29,733 nt of DNA from an uncultured Eubacterium sp. (GCA_934351445.1 CAKRIZ010000027.1:1-29733), one strand, 5' to 3'. Shown: positions 7,284 through 16,865, counted from the first letter of the stretch. Program-made: numbers and translations. Notes: generated by a model from the letters alone, not told the origin.

Positions 7284-7649
7284 CTATACCGCTGCAATAT
7301 CTTTCGTTGCGATAATGTCAACACCGGTATCAGCAGCGTTTGCTACGATCACATCACCGATTTTGACTGGGGCAGCGACGGTCACATGCTCGATACTTGC
7401 CATGATATCCATGATCTTTTCCTTGGGGATGTCATGTGCGGTCTTTACGGATACCATGGGGATCGTACCGCCTGTCACATAGACAGAGCTGGTGACGATA
7501 CGTGTCGGATGTGTGACTTCCTTGCGGGCGTAGTCATCGCCACGTTTACATGTATTTCCGGTGACGTTTGTCACTTCTCCGTGATCCATTTCTACTGTCA
7601 GCAGACAGCCCATCGGACAGCCGATGCAGGTCAGATTTCTTTTTTCCAT
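7284..7649 (-). CDS. DUF1667 Cys-rich protein of G3P dehydrogenase module
   Basis: A 121-residue DUF1667 protein. The N-terminal motif CIGCPMGC (C8, C11, C15) plus C34 in NTCKRG offers four thiolates, consistent with an iron-sulfur or zinc site; the family resembles the end of molybdopterin-type electron carriers (KRGDDYARKEVTHPTRIVTS). It is the last gene of the glpK-glpF-glpA-oxidoreductase-DUF1667 operon and starts 3 bases after its neighbour stops, with the GAGGAGG ribosome site inside that neighbour's last codons. It probably passes electrons for the glycerol-3-phosphate dehydrogenase, but no enzymatic role has been established. Confidence 0.85.
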   Translation of the reverse strand: MEKRNLTCIGCPMGCLLTVEMDHGEVTNVTGNTCKRGDDYARKEVTHPTRIVTSSVYVTGGTIPMVSVKTAHDIPKEKIMDIMASIEHVTVAAPVKIGDVIVANAADTGVDIIATKDIAAV

Positions 7650-7652
7650 GAT

Positions 7653-8921
7653 TTACGCCTCCTCAATCTTTACAGTAATCTTCTCTAATCCGTCAAATGC
7701 GGCGAGCTGCTCTTTTTTCAGCTTGATTTCCTCCATCTCGCCGGGAGCCATGATCTGGCGCTTGCGGTGGATGATGCGTTCGTCATTCAGATAAGCGGAT
7801 ACATAGCAGTTCTTATATACAGCGCCGACACGGAAACGGACGATCTGTTCATCAGCCATGCGGTTGACATGGATGTTTTTCGGTACGGTATAGCGTACAC
7901 CGTCGACTGCCTGGATCGGGATCTCTGTTCCCATCTCGCCGAGTGAGCCACCGGCTTTGACATAGCTTGCAGCGTTGTGGCCGGCTGTGGCAGCTTCTTC
8001 AGATACAAAGTCAACGAGGTCATGTACATGCAGGACATTACCACAGGCGAAAACGCCTTCTACGCTCGTCTCGAGACTTTCATTTACGACCGGGCCAGAG
8101 GTGACAGGCTCCATGTCTACACCGATGCTGCGTGAGATCTCGTTTTCGGGGATCAGACCACAGGAGAGCAACAGTGTATCACAAGAGTATTCTTCTTCTG
8201 TACCGGGGATCGGCTTGCCCTTATGATCCACGGCTGCGAGTGTGATACCCTCGAGACGCTCTTTTCCTTTGATATCTACGACTGTGTGGCTGAGCTTTAA
8301 CGGAATGCCGAAATCATCCAGGCACTGAACGATGTTTCGCTTCAGACCGCCGGAGTAGGGCATGAGTTCTGCGACTACTTTTACCTTTGCGCCCTCTAAG
8401 GTCATACGTCTCGCCATGATCAGACCGATATCACCGGATCCTAAGATCACAACCTCGCGGCCGGGCATAAAGCCTTCGATATTGACCAGACGCTGTGCGG
8501 TTCCGGCAGAATAGATGCCGGCGGGGCGGTAGCCGGGGATATTCAGGGCACCGCGGGAGCGTTCGCGGCAGCCCATTGCCAGGATGATGGACTTCGCCTG
8601 GATGTGGAACAATCCGTCTGTGCGGTTCATGGCTGTGATCTCCTTATCGGGAGTGATATCCATGACCATAGTGTTTAGCCTGTATTCAATTTTTAATTCC
8701 TCTACCTGATCAATAAAGCGCTGTGCGTATTCCGGACCGGTCAGCTCCTCTTTAAATGTATGGAGACCAAAACCGTTATGGATACACTGGTTTAAAATAC
8801 CGCCAAGCTGGGTATCGCGCTCTAAAATCAGAATACTGTCAACACCTTCTCTTTTGGCAGCTGCTGCAGCCGCTAAGCCGGCAGGACCACCGCCGATGAT
8901 TACAATATCATATGAACTCAT
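7653..8921 (-). CDS. NAD(P)/FAD-dependent oxidoreductase partner of GlpA
   Basis: A 422-residue two-dinucleotide-domain flavoprotein. FAD binding is shown by IVIIGGGPAGLAA (residues 6-18), and NAD(P) binding by VVILGSGDIGLIMARR near residue 160. A second FAD contact, VFACGNVLHVHDLVD, lies near residue 290. It has no CxxC redox pair, so it is not thioredoxin-reductase-like; a lone Cys lies in NQCIHNGFG. It sits 3 bases after glpA and 3 bases before DUF1667, so the three should be made together, probably as a complex moving electrons between glycerol-3-phosphate and NAD(H) or another carrier. The ribosome site lies inside the glpA C-terminal codons. Confidence 0.88.
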   Translation of the reverse strand: MSSYDIVIIGGGPAGLAAAAAAKREGVDSILILERDTQLGGILNQCIHNGFGLHTFKEELTGPEYAQRFIDQVEELKIEYRLNTMVMDITPDKEITAMNRTDGLFHIQAKSIILAMGCRERSRGALNIPGYRPAGIYSAGTAQRLVNIEGFMPGREVVILGSGDIGLIMARRMTLEGAKVKVVAELMPYSGGLKRNIVQCLDDFGIPLKLSHTVVDIKGKERLEGITLAAVDHKGKPIPGTEEEYSCDTLLLSCGLIPENEISRSIGVDMEPVTSGPVVNESLETSVEGVFACGNVLHVHDLVDFVSEEAATAGHNAASYVKAGGSLGEMGTEIPIQAVDGVRYTVPKNIHVNRMADEQIVRFRVGAVYKNCYVSAYLNDERIIHRKRQIMAPGEMEEIKLKKEQLAAFDGLEKITVKIEEA

Positions 8922-8924
8922 AGT

Positions 8925-10370
8925 TTATGCCTCCTCAATGCTTTTCTTGCTGTAGCCAACGACCATCTTGGATGAACCACCGTTTTTGGTGATCTCCAAC
9001 TGGGAGATACCAAGCTCGCGGGAGATGATCTCCATCGTTCGCGGAGAACAGAAGCCTGCCTGACATCTTCCCATACCGGCGCGTGTTCTGCGCTTCACGC
9101 CATCGAGCGACTTGGCACCTAATGGACGGTTGATCGCATCCATGATCTCGCCTTCCGTGATCATCTCGCATCTGCAGATGATATTGCCATATGCGGGCTG
9201 CTCTTTGATCAGTTTTGCATAATCTTCCTCAGAAAGTGATTTCGGATCAAGAACACCCTTACGCGTTCCATTGAAATCAGGGTTCTTTTCCGGATGTAAC
9301 AGGTCTGCGACGATACCTGCTACTTTGACACCGATAGCCGGGGAACTCGTGAGTCCCGGAGATTCGATACCGGCTGCGTCTACAAAGAACGGTGCATCCT
9401 CCAGTTCTTTGATAATAAACTCGTGGTGATCCTCATGGGCACGGTTGCCGGAGAATGAGGTGATCACCTGACGAACCGGTACATTCGGTACGGATCTGGT
9501 AGCAGCGGAGATCACGTGTGCGAGACCCTGTGCCGTTGTATTGGTAGCTTCACGATCCTCATGGTCATCAGCAGTCGGTCCGATCAGTGTGTTTCCGTGT
9601 ACGGTCGGAGTGACGAGAATACCCTTGCCGTATTTACCGGGCAGCTGGAAGATCGTGCTGCTTACGATACCGCCGGTTGTCTTATCGAGCAGGCAGTATT
9701 CACCGCGTCTGGGAGTGATGTGGATCTTGTTTTCACTGACCATATTGTGGAAGATATCAGCGTTGACACCTGCCGCATTGACGACTACTTTTGTGAGAAT
9801 ATCACCGTTGTTCGTGGAGAGCAGCCATCCCTTATCAGTATTCGTGATTTTGCGTACAGCGGTGTTAAAACGGAACTCAACACCATTTGTATAGGCATTT
9901 TCTGCCATTGCGATGTTCATTCCAAACGGACATACGATACCACCGGTCGGACAGTAGATCGCCGCGATTGCTTCATCAGAGATGTTTGGCTCCATATGTT
10001 TTAGTTCTTCCTTTTCAATGATGCGGCAGCCGGGCACACCGTTTTTTTCTGCATGTGCATACAATGCTTCCAGATTCGGACGATCCTCCTCAGAGAAGCA
10101 TAAGATCAGGGAGCCGTTGCGCTTGAAAGAGAAGTCCAGTTCTTTGGACAGAGGCTCCATCATTTCATTTCCTTTGACATTCAGCTCTGCCATCAGTGTA
10201 CCGGGGGTACAGTCGATGCCGGAATGGACGATCGCACTGTTTGCCTTGGATGTACCTGCGCAGACATCCTCTTCTTTGTCTACGACACAGATGTTTAATT
10301 TGTAGCGGGATAATTCCCGCGCACTGGCGCTTCCGGTCACGCCTGCGCCGATGATTACTACGTCATACAT
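8925..10370 (-). CDS. glpA: Glycerol-3-phosphate dehydrogenase, GlpA-like with BFD [2Fe-2S] domain
   Basis: The 481-residue enzyme should oxidise glycerol-3-phosphate to dihydroxyacetone phosphate. The N-terminus VVIIGAGVTGSASAREL is the FAD fold of the DAO family, and TSKANSAIVHSGID (about 40-53) is the conserved loop of GlpA/GlpD/LhgO relatives. The C-terminus carries a BFD-like iron-sulfur domain with C399, C401, C436 and C441 (CRCEMITEGE and GRCQAGFCSP). GGAGGG lies 6 bases before the start. Because glpK and glpF precede it, glycerol-3-phosphate is the most likely substrate; 2-hydroxyglutarate-type oxidases are the nearest alternative. Instead of GlpB and GlpC it is followed by a pyridine-nucleotide flavoprotein and DUF1667. 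A terminator/antiterminator pair stands in front of it. Confidence 0.9.
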   Translation of the reverse strand: MYDVVIIGAGVTGSASARELSRYKLNICVVDKEEDVCAGTSKANSAIVHSGIDCTPGTLMAELNVKGNEMMEPLSKELDFSFKRNGSLILCFSEEDRPNLEALYAHAEKNGVPGCRIIEKEELKHMEPNISDEAIAAIYCPTGGIVCPFGMNIAMAENAYTNGVEFRFNTAVRKITNTDKGWLLSTNNGDILTKVVVNAAGVNADIFHNMVSENKIHITPRRGEYCLLDKTTGGIVSSTIFQLPGKYGKGILVTPTVHGNTLIGPTADDHEDREATNTTAQGLAHVISAATRSVPNVPVRQVITSFSGNRAHEDHHEFIIKELEDAPFFVDAAGIESPGLTSSPAIGVKVAGIVADLLHPEKNPDFNGTRKGVLDPKSLSEEDYAKLIKEQPAYGNIICRCEMITEGEIMDAINRPLGAKSLDGVKRRTRAGMGRCQAGFCSPRTMEIISRELGISQLEITKNGGSSKMVVGYSKKSIEEA

Positions 10371-10384
10371 AATTTTCCCTCCTG

Positions 10385-10451
10385 AAAAAAAGCCGCGCTA
10401 AGGATGATACCGTTTCCGGTATCTCCTAGCACGGCTCTCATCTCTTGCTAG
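10385..10451 (-). promoter_or_regulatory. Intergenic attenuator between glpF and glpA
   Basis: Read on the minus strand, a long stem (arms 10417-10436 and 10391-10412, two single-base bulges, GAAA loop) is followed by a seven-base U tract (10391-10385), a strong terminator ending about 15 bases before glpA. There is no room for a promoter after it, so glpA must be read through it. Upstream, CTAGCA (10451-10446) is perfectly complementary to TGCTAG (10431-10426), which is part of the terminator's first arm, so an alternative antiterminator hairpin is possible. This matches the way GlpP controls glpD in Bacillus; GlpP is encoded in this window. Terminator is well supported; the switch is inferred. 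Confidence 0.75.
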
Positions 10452-10478
10452 ATATTTAGTTTTTATAAAACTTTATGT

Positions 10479-11186
10479 TTACCACGGAATGATGTTGAAT
10501 AAACCAACTGCTAATAATCCGCCGATGATAGGTCCGACTACCGGAATCCATCCGTAATCAAAGCGCGAAGATCCTTTGCCCTTGATCGGTAATACAGCGT
10601 GGGCAAGACGGGGACCTAAGTCTCTGGCGGGGTTGATCGCGTATCCGGTCAGACCACCGAGTGACATACCGATGGAAACGATCAGACCAAATACATACAG
10701 GTTGCCAATACCGCCGGCTGCGTCTACATTGCCAAAGCCCTTGATTGCAAATACGAGTACGAAAGTACCGATAATCTCACTCAGCAGGTTCAGACCGGTA
10801 TTCGGGATCGAAGGGCTGGTAGAGAATGTGCCGAGCTTGGTGGCAGGATCATCAGTTGCGTCATACTGTCCCTTAAACAGAACGAATACACAGCAGGCAC
10901 CAAGGAATGCACCGATCATCTGTGCAACGATGTATCCGGGTACCATGCTCCATGCAAGGCTGCCTTCAGCAGCGAGTGCGATGGTCAGTGCGGGGTTGAA
11001 GTGTGCACCGGAAGCAGCTCCGAAGATACAGGCGGGAACCATAACGGCAAGACCCCATGCAAATGTGATCTGGATAGATCCTGCGCCCTTCATACCTGAT
11101 TTATTTAATGTTACGTTTGCAACAACGCCATCACCTAAAAGGATCAACATAAAAGTTCCGATTAACTCTGCTATATAAGGTAACAT
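10479..11186 (-). CDS. glpF: Glycerol facilitator (aquaglyceroporin)
   Basis: GlpF lets glycerol diffuse across the membrane. The 235-residue protein has six predicted membrane helices and the two half-helix NPA motifs of the aquaporin family: GAHFNPALT (NPA 64-66) and GYAINPARDLGPR (NPA 185-187). The Asp after NPAR (D189) is the glycerol-channel type residue. I place the start at ATG 11186, 7 bases after AGGAGG, so an upstream TTG that reads through the ribosome site is not used. It follows glpK by 48 bases and is followed by an attenuator before glpA, so glpKF could be expressed without the dehydrogenase genes. Confidence 0.95.
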   Translation of the reverse strand: MLPYIAELIGTFMLILLGDGVVANVTLNKSGMKGAGSIQITFAWGLAVMVPACIFGAASGAHFNPALTIALAAEGSLAWSMVPGYIVAQMIGAFLGACCVFVLFKGQYDATDDPATKLGTFSTSPSIPNTGLNLLSEIIGTFVLVFAIKGFGNVDAAGGIGNLYVFGLIVSIGMSLGGLTGYAINPARDLGPRLAHAVLPIKGKGSSRFDYGWIPVVGPIIGGLLAVGLFNIIPW

Positions 11187-11234
11187 AAAAAATCCTCCTG
11201 TCAAGATATTTTGCTTTATCGCATCGCACAGATA

Positions 11235-12764
<1,530 letters not shown>

Positions 12765-12795
12765 TTATACTCAGTGTAATGGTTTTGCTTATTGG

Positions 12796-12826
12796 TGTCT
12801 ATAGACAAAAATTGATGATTGTACAA
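12796..12826 (-). promoter_or_regulatory. Predicted glpK promoter with operator-like palindrome
   Basis: On the minus strand TTGTAC (12826-12821), 17 bases and TATAGA (12803-12798) form a good promoter. The -10 box lies inside the perfect 12-base palindrome TGTCTATAGACA (12796-12807), a likely repressor or activator site. The ~65-base leader to glpK has no terminator. Confidence 0.6.
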
Positions 12827-12902
12827 ACGATTTCTGTGCAATTTTACACATTCGGGAAAATGACAAAAGAAGAAATACCATCATTCCGGAATAAAACTTT
12901 CA

Positions 12903-12930
12903 TTGCAAATATGATAGAATATGGTACAAT
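12903..12930 (+). promoter_or_regulatory. Predicted promoter of GGDEF gene
   Basis: TTGCAA (12903-12908), 16 bases and TACAAT (12925-12930). It diverges from the glpK promoter about 75 bases away. Confidence 0.5.
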
Positions 12931-12947
12931 AAAATAATGATAGATTT

Positions 12948-12998
12948 CCATATCGGTGTTGTGCGCACCGGCCACAGGTTGTTCATATAGTAATATGG
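12948..12998 (+). repeat. Nested inverted repeats in GGDEF gene leader
   Basis: CCATAT (12948-12953) can pair with ATATGG (12993-12998). Directly inside the left arm is a second hairpin, CGGTG-ttgtgcg-CACCG (12954-12970). Together they form a small branched structure about 30 bases before the start codon. I do not recognise a riboswitch class. Confidence 0.35.
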
Positions 12999-13029
12999 AT
13001 GATTTTGAATAAGTAATAAAGGGAAAACA

Positions 13030-14100
13030 ATGAGAGCTTTAGACGATTATAAGAAAGAAAGAGACCGCAAGCTTGGCAATATGCTGGGTGCGTGTATGAT
13101 GAACATGTGGATCTGTTCCTGTATCATGAACACATTCTGGTTTTTAGTGGTGTGTGTGAACAAAGAGTACCGGAGCAGACTATTTGGTGAGTACCTGATC
13201 CCGTTAGTGGTGGCTGGATTCTTGTGTCTGCTCTATCAGAAGCTGATTGTGAAGCGGGAGCGCGTGATTAAAAAGTGGATGGCGTATCTGCTGCTCAACG
13301 GTTATCTGATCCTGCTGCTTGCCCATCCGTCCAAGCTGATCCTGCTGGATGGATTGGTGTTTGGAGTGATGGCGATGTATCCGGTATGGACAGACCATAA
13401 GTGGGTGAAGTGGCAGACCAGTCTGCTTGTGGCGATGGTTATCATACGGCATGTGATCCTGTATCAGATGGCAATGCCGCTGACGGATTACTGGCGGCTG
13501 ACTAATATTGTAGGTACGCTGTCGATTGGTTTTATGTTGTATTCGAATGTGGAATATGTGCACCGGCAGACCATGCTGCTAGGTGATGCGACACGTATGG
13601 ATGCAGCGACGGGGCTGTACAATCATGAGAGCTTTTATGAAGAACTGGAAAAGCGCATGAAGCAGTTCACACAGATGTCTGAACAAGAAAAAGAAGAACA
13701 TGCATTTTGTCTGTTTATCGCGGATATTGACAACTTTAAGAAGGTCAATGATACATACGGTCATGCGTTTGGTGACGAGGTATTGCTCGGTCTGTCTGGA
13801 CTGTTTAAAAAATACTGCGGCAAGAAAGATTTTTCTGCCCGTTACGGCGGTGAAGAGTTTGTCATGATCGTTGGCGGATGCCATAAGAAGGATGCACTCA
13901 CACGCGCCAATACGATCCGTAAGGAATTTGGCAACACGATATTTACCGACGCAACGGGAGCAGCACATCAGTTTACGATCAGTATGGGCGTTGCGGAATA
14001 TGATAAACCGTGGGATACAGCCAGCAAGTTCTTTGATCAGGCGGATCAGGCATTGTATCAGGCAAAGAATACCGGCAAGAACAGGGTCTGCTCAGCATAG
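13030..14100 (+). CDS. Membrane-bound GGDEF diguanylate cyclase
   Basis: A 356-residue protein with about six hydrophobic segments in residues 20-175 and a C-terminal GGDEF domain (about 185-354) that makes cyclic di-GMP from two GTP. The active loop is RYGGEEF (GGEEF 273-277), and the metal/nucleotide motif DIDNFKKVNDTYGHAFGDE (232-250) is complete. The late DQADQALYQAKNTGKNR is also present. The inhibitory RxxD site expected just upstream of GGEEF is lost: the Asp is D267, but the Arg position is G264, so product inhibition through the canonical I-site is unlikely. The sensor part is membrane only, with no PAS or GAF. The ribosome site is modest (AAAGGGA 8 bases upstream). Confidence 0.92.
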   Translation: MRALDDYKKERDRKLGNMLGACMMNMWICSCIMNTFWFLVVCVNKEYRSRLFGEYLIPLVVAGFLCLLYQKLIVKRERVIKKWMAYLLLNGYLILLLAHPSKLILLDGLVFGVMAMYPVWTDHKWVKWQTSLLVAMVIIRHVILYQMAMPLTDYWRLTNIVGTLSIGFMLYSNVEYVHRQTMLLGDATRMDAATGLYNHESFYEELEKRMKQFTQMSEQEKEEHAFCLFIADIDNFKKVNDTYGHAFGDEVLLGLSGLFKKYCGKKDFSARYGGEEFVMIVGGCHKKDALTRANTIRKEFGNTIFTDATGAAHQFTISMGVAEYDKPWDTASKFFDQADQALYQAKNTGKNRVCSA

Positions 14101-14173
14101 TGAATGAAGATCTGCAGTAACGATTTCAGGTAGCTCTGATCTGTATCCGATAGTGGAAACGGAGGTATGTTGT

Positions 14174-14362
14174 ATGGAAGCTCGTATGGATGATAACAGT
14201 CGGAAAAGTCCGGCTGATGCAAAACAGCAGACGCAGGATCAGCCGACACGGTGGTATTGTGACACGGATTGCCGCGCGGCAAACCGTCCATGCCGTGGAG
14301 AGAAAGGAAAAGATCCTACAGCAAAAAATTTATGTCCCTATTATGAGGATATGCTGTTTTAA
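14174..14362 (+). CDS. Small Cys-rich protein, unrecognised
   Basis: A 62-residue protein I do not recognise. GGAGGT at 14161-14166, 7 bases before ATG 14174, makes it a credible gene. The first 25 residues are polar and probably disordered. The second half has four cysteines at 29, 33, 40 and 54 (WYCDTDC, RPCRGEKGKD, NLCPYYEDM), a spacing that could bind zinc or a metal cluster. It starts 73 bases after the GGDEF gene and ends 46 bases before the nuclease-helicase gene, with no terminator, so it may be co-expressed with that repair-type enzyme. Confidence 0.65.
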   Translation: MEARMDDNSRKSPADAKQQTQDQPTRWYCDTDCRAANRPCRGEKGKDPTAKNLCPYYEDMLF

Positions 14363-14408
14363 TGTGCCATGTATTAGTGGGGAGACAGGTGATGGTGCCT
14401 GCAGGTAA

Positions 14409-16865
14409 ATGAAAGATACGAATCAGATGGATCATATGAATCATATAGATCAGATGGAAGAAAAAACGACAGGATCGGAAAAACTGCATACGTTACAGGA
14501 AAAAAAGACACTCCAGCAGGTACGCATCTCGGTGCGCAACCTGGTGGAGTTTTTGATGCGCTCGGGAGATATCGATAACCGTGTGAGCCGTGGGATGCAG
14601 TTGAATGCGATGCAGGAGGGAACGCGGATCCATAAAAAGCTGCAGCGTGCGATGGGCAGTTCTTATCAGGCCGAGGTACCACTGCGTCTGGAGGTGGAGA
14701 CTGAGCGGTATGTATTGATCATCGAAGGGCGTGCGGATGGCATCTATGAGCGCGATGGTATTACCTGTATTGACGAGATCAAAGGTGTGTACCGTGATGT
14801 GGAGGAGATGGAGGCACCGGTAGCGGTGCATCTGGCACAGGCAAAATGCTATGCATATATCTATGCGCTGCAGCAGGGGCTTGATCCGGTTGGCGTGCAG
14901 ATGACCTACTGTGATCTCGACACCGAGCAGGTGAGCCGCTTTTATGAAGATTATGCATTTGCAGAATTGAAGATATGGTTTGATGCACTCATGCAGGAAT
15001 ACCAGAAGTGGGCAGATTTTCAGTATGAATGGCGGCAGACTTCTATCGCTTCTATTAAGAAGATGGAATTCCCGTTTCCGTACCGGCAGGGACAGCGGGA
15101 ATTGGTGGCAGATGTGTACCGCACGATCCTGAGACGCAAAAATCTGTTTATTCAGGCGCCGACCGGGACCGGCAAGACGGTGTCGGTTCTGTTTCCGGCG
15201 GTGCGCGCGGTCGGAGAAGGCTGTGGGGAGAAGATCTTTTACCTGACCGCAAAGACAGTGACGGCGACGGTGGCGATGGATACATTCGCACAGTTTCGGG
15301 AGCATGGCTACCGTGGAAAGGTCGTGCAGATCACAGCAAAAGAAAAACTGTGCAAATGTGAGACACCAGAGTGCAACCCGGATGCGTGCCAGTATGCCAG
15401 AGGACATTTTGACCGGGTCAACGATGCGGTATTTGATCTGCTCGGGCGGGAGGACTGCTTTTCACGTGATGTGCTTTTAGCACAGGCAGACCGTTATATG
15501 GTGTGTCCGTTCGAACTGTGTCTGGACGTGTCCACGTGGAGTGATGTGATCGTTGGGGATTATAACTATGTGTTTGATCCGACGGTTTATCTGAAGCGCT
15601 TTTTCGCAGAGGGGAATAAAGGCGATTATCTGTTTCTGGTGGATGAGGCGCATAATCTGGTTGAACGCGGCAGACAGATGTATTCCGAATGCATTGTGAA
15701 GGAAGATGTGCTGGCAGTCAAACGTATATTAAAATCACACAGCAAAAAGGTCACACGTGCCCTGGATCGTGTGAATCAGATTCTGCTCGCTTATAAGCGT
15801 GAATGTGAGGATTACAGGATTCATGATTCTATCAACGACCTGATGTTTGCGCTCATGCGGCTGGCATCAGAGATGGAGCGGTTTTTACAGCGGCCGCTTG
15901 TGATCCCGGAACGTGATGACGTGATGGAGTTTTATTTTACACTGCGCAATTTTTTAAATATCTATGATCTGGTGGATGAGAATTATGTGGTGTATTCCTC
16001 CATGCAGGAGGATGGATCGTTTGCATTGAAACTCTATTGTGCCGATCCATCTGCTAATTTGCAGGAGTGTCTGAATAAAGCGCGCAGTACGGTATTTTTC
16101 TCCGGAACGTTGCTGCCTATCGCCTATTACAAACAGCTGTTGTCTACGGAACCGGAAAATTATGCGGTCTATGCACATTCGGTATTTACACCGGATCAGC
16201 GCATGCTGTTCGTTGGAACGGATGTCAGCAGCAAGTATACGCGGCGTACACCACAGGAGTATATGCGCATAGCTTCTTATATTAATAAGATAGCCGGTGC
16301 CAGACAGGGCAATTACATTGCTTTTTTCCCCTCCTATAAGATGATGCTGGAGGTTGAACAGTTGTTTGAATATCTCACAGGGGAGCATGTGGATATCATC
16401 ATCCAGCAGCAGAATATGCGTGAGCAGCAGCGCGAAGAATTTCTGCAGGAATTTACGGTAGAGCGGGAACGGTCGATGGTGGCATTCTGCGTGATGGGAG
16501 GCATCTTTGGTGAAGGGGTGGACCTGAGGGAGAATCAGCTCATTGGTGCGGTCATTATCGGAACCGGAATACCGCAGATTGGTGGCGAATCAGAGATTCT
16601 GAGGGATTTTTTCGATGCGCGTGACGGAAACGGGTTCGATTATGTCTACCGTTTTCCGGGAATGAATAAGGTACAACAGGCAGCAGGGCGTGTGATACGG
16701 ACACTTTCGGATGTAGGTGTGATCGCACTGCTTGATGAACGATTTTTACAGAGGGATAACAGGCGCCTGTTTCCGCGGGAATGGGAAGATTACCGGACGA
16801 CCGACCTGGAGCATGTAGACAGCCTGCTGGCTGATTTTTGGAAAACAAAAGGTTGCAATCTGTGA
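14409..16865 (+). CDS. PD-(D/E)XK nuclease fused to DinG/XPD-type Fe-S helicase
   Basis: An 818-residue DNA repair-type fusion. The first ~200 residues are a RecB/Cas4-like nuclease: GTRIHKKLQ (H75), GRADG (D110), DEIKG (E123, K125) and HLAQAKCYAYIYA (Q144) supply the active site. A superfamily 2 helicase follows, with Walker A APTGTGKT (250-257), DEAH (412-415), FSGTLLP and the late motif QAAGRVIRT. Between Walker A and DEAH lie clustered cysteines (C315, C317, C322, C327, then C350, C366, C371), as in XPD/DinG proteins with a [4Fe-4S] cluster. The likely action is 5'-to-3' unwinding coupled to cleavage. The start has only a weak CAGG site, but a stop codon lies immediately upstream in frame. 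Confidence 0.9.
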   Translation: MKDTNQMDHMNHIDQMEEKTTGSEKLHTLQEKKTLQQVRISVRNLVEFLMRSGDIDNRVSRGMQLNAMQEGTRIHKKLQRAMGSSYQAEVPLRLEVETERYVLIIEGRADGIYERDGITCIDEIKGVYRDVEEMEAPVAVHLAQAKCYAYIYALQQGLDPVGVQMTYCDLDTEQVSRFYEDYAFAELKIWFDALMQEYQKWADFQYEWRQTSIASIKKMEFPFPYRQGQRELVADVYRTILRRKNLFIQAPTGTGKTVSVLFPAVRAVGEGCGEKIFYLTAKTVTATVAMDTFAQFREHGYRGKVVQITAKEKLCKCETPECNPDACQYARGHFDRVNDAVFDLLGREDCFSRDVLLAQADRYMVCPFELCLDVSTWSDVIVGDYNYVFDPTVYLKRFFAEGNKGDYLFLVDEAHNLVERGRQMYSECIVKEDVLAVKRILKSHSKKVTRALDRVNQILLAYKRECEDYRIHDSINDLMFALMRLASEMERFLQRPLVIPERDDVMEFYFTLRNFLNIYDLVDENYVVYSSMQEDGSFALKLYCADPSANLQECLNKARSTVFFSGTLLPIAYYKQLLSTEPENYAVYAHSVFTPDQRMLFVGTDVSSKYTRRTPQEYMRIASYINKIAGARQGNYIAFFPSYKMMLEVEQLFEYLTGEHVDIIIQQQNMREQQREEFLQEFTVERERSMVAFCVMGGIFGEGVDLRENQLIGAVIIGTGIPQIGGESEILRDFFDARDGNGFDYVYRFPGMNKVQQAAGRVIRTLSDVGVIALLDERFLQRDNRRLFPREWEDYRTTDLEHVDSLLADFWKTKGCNL

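Noticed and set aside
9516..10004. Long open frame on + strand inside glpA
   Set aside because: It is antisense to a clearly conserved GlpA-like protein, has no ribosome site and its translation has no recognisable domain.
12821..12835. Catabolite-response-element-like sequence TACAAACGATTTCT at the glpK -35 region
   Set aside because: Several mismatches to the usual cre pattern (TG missing at the start); too weak to call, though a CcpA site at glpK would make sense.
14493..15407. 304-codon open frame on - strand opposite the nuclease-helicase
   Set aside because: Shadow of conserved nuclease and Walker A coding sequence; composition rich in His, Leu and Cys, typical of antisense frames.
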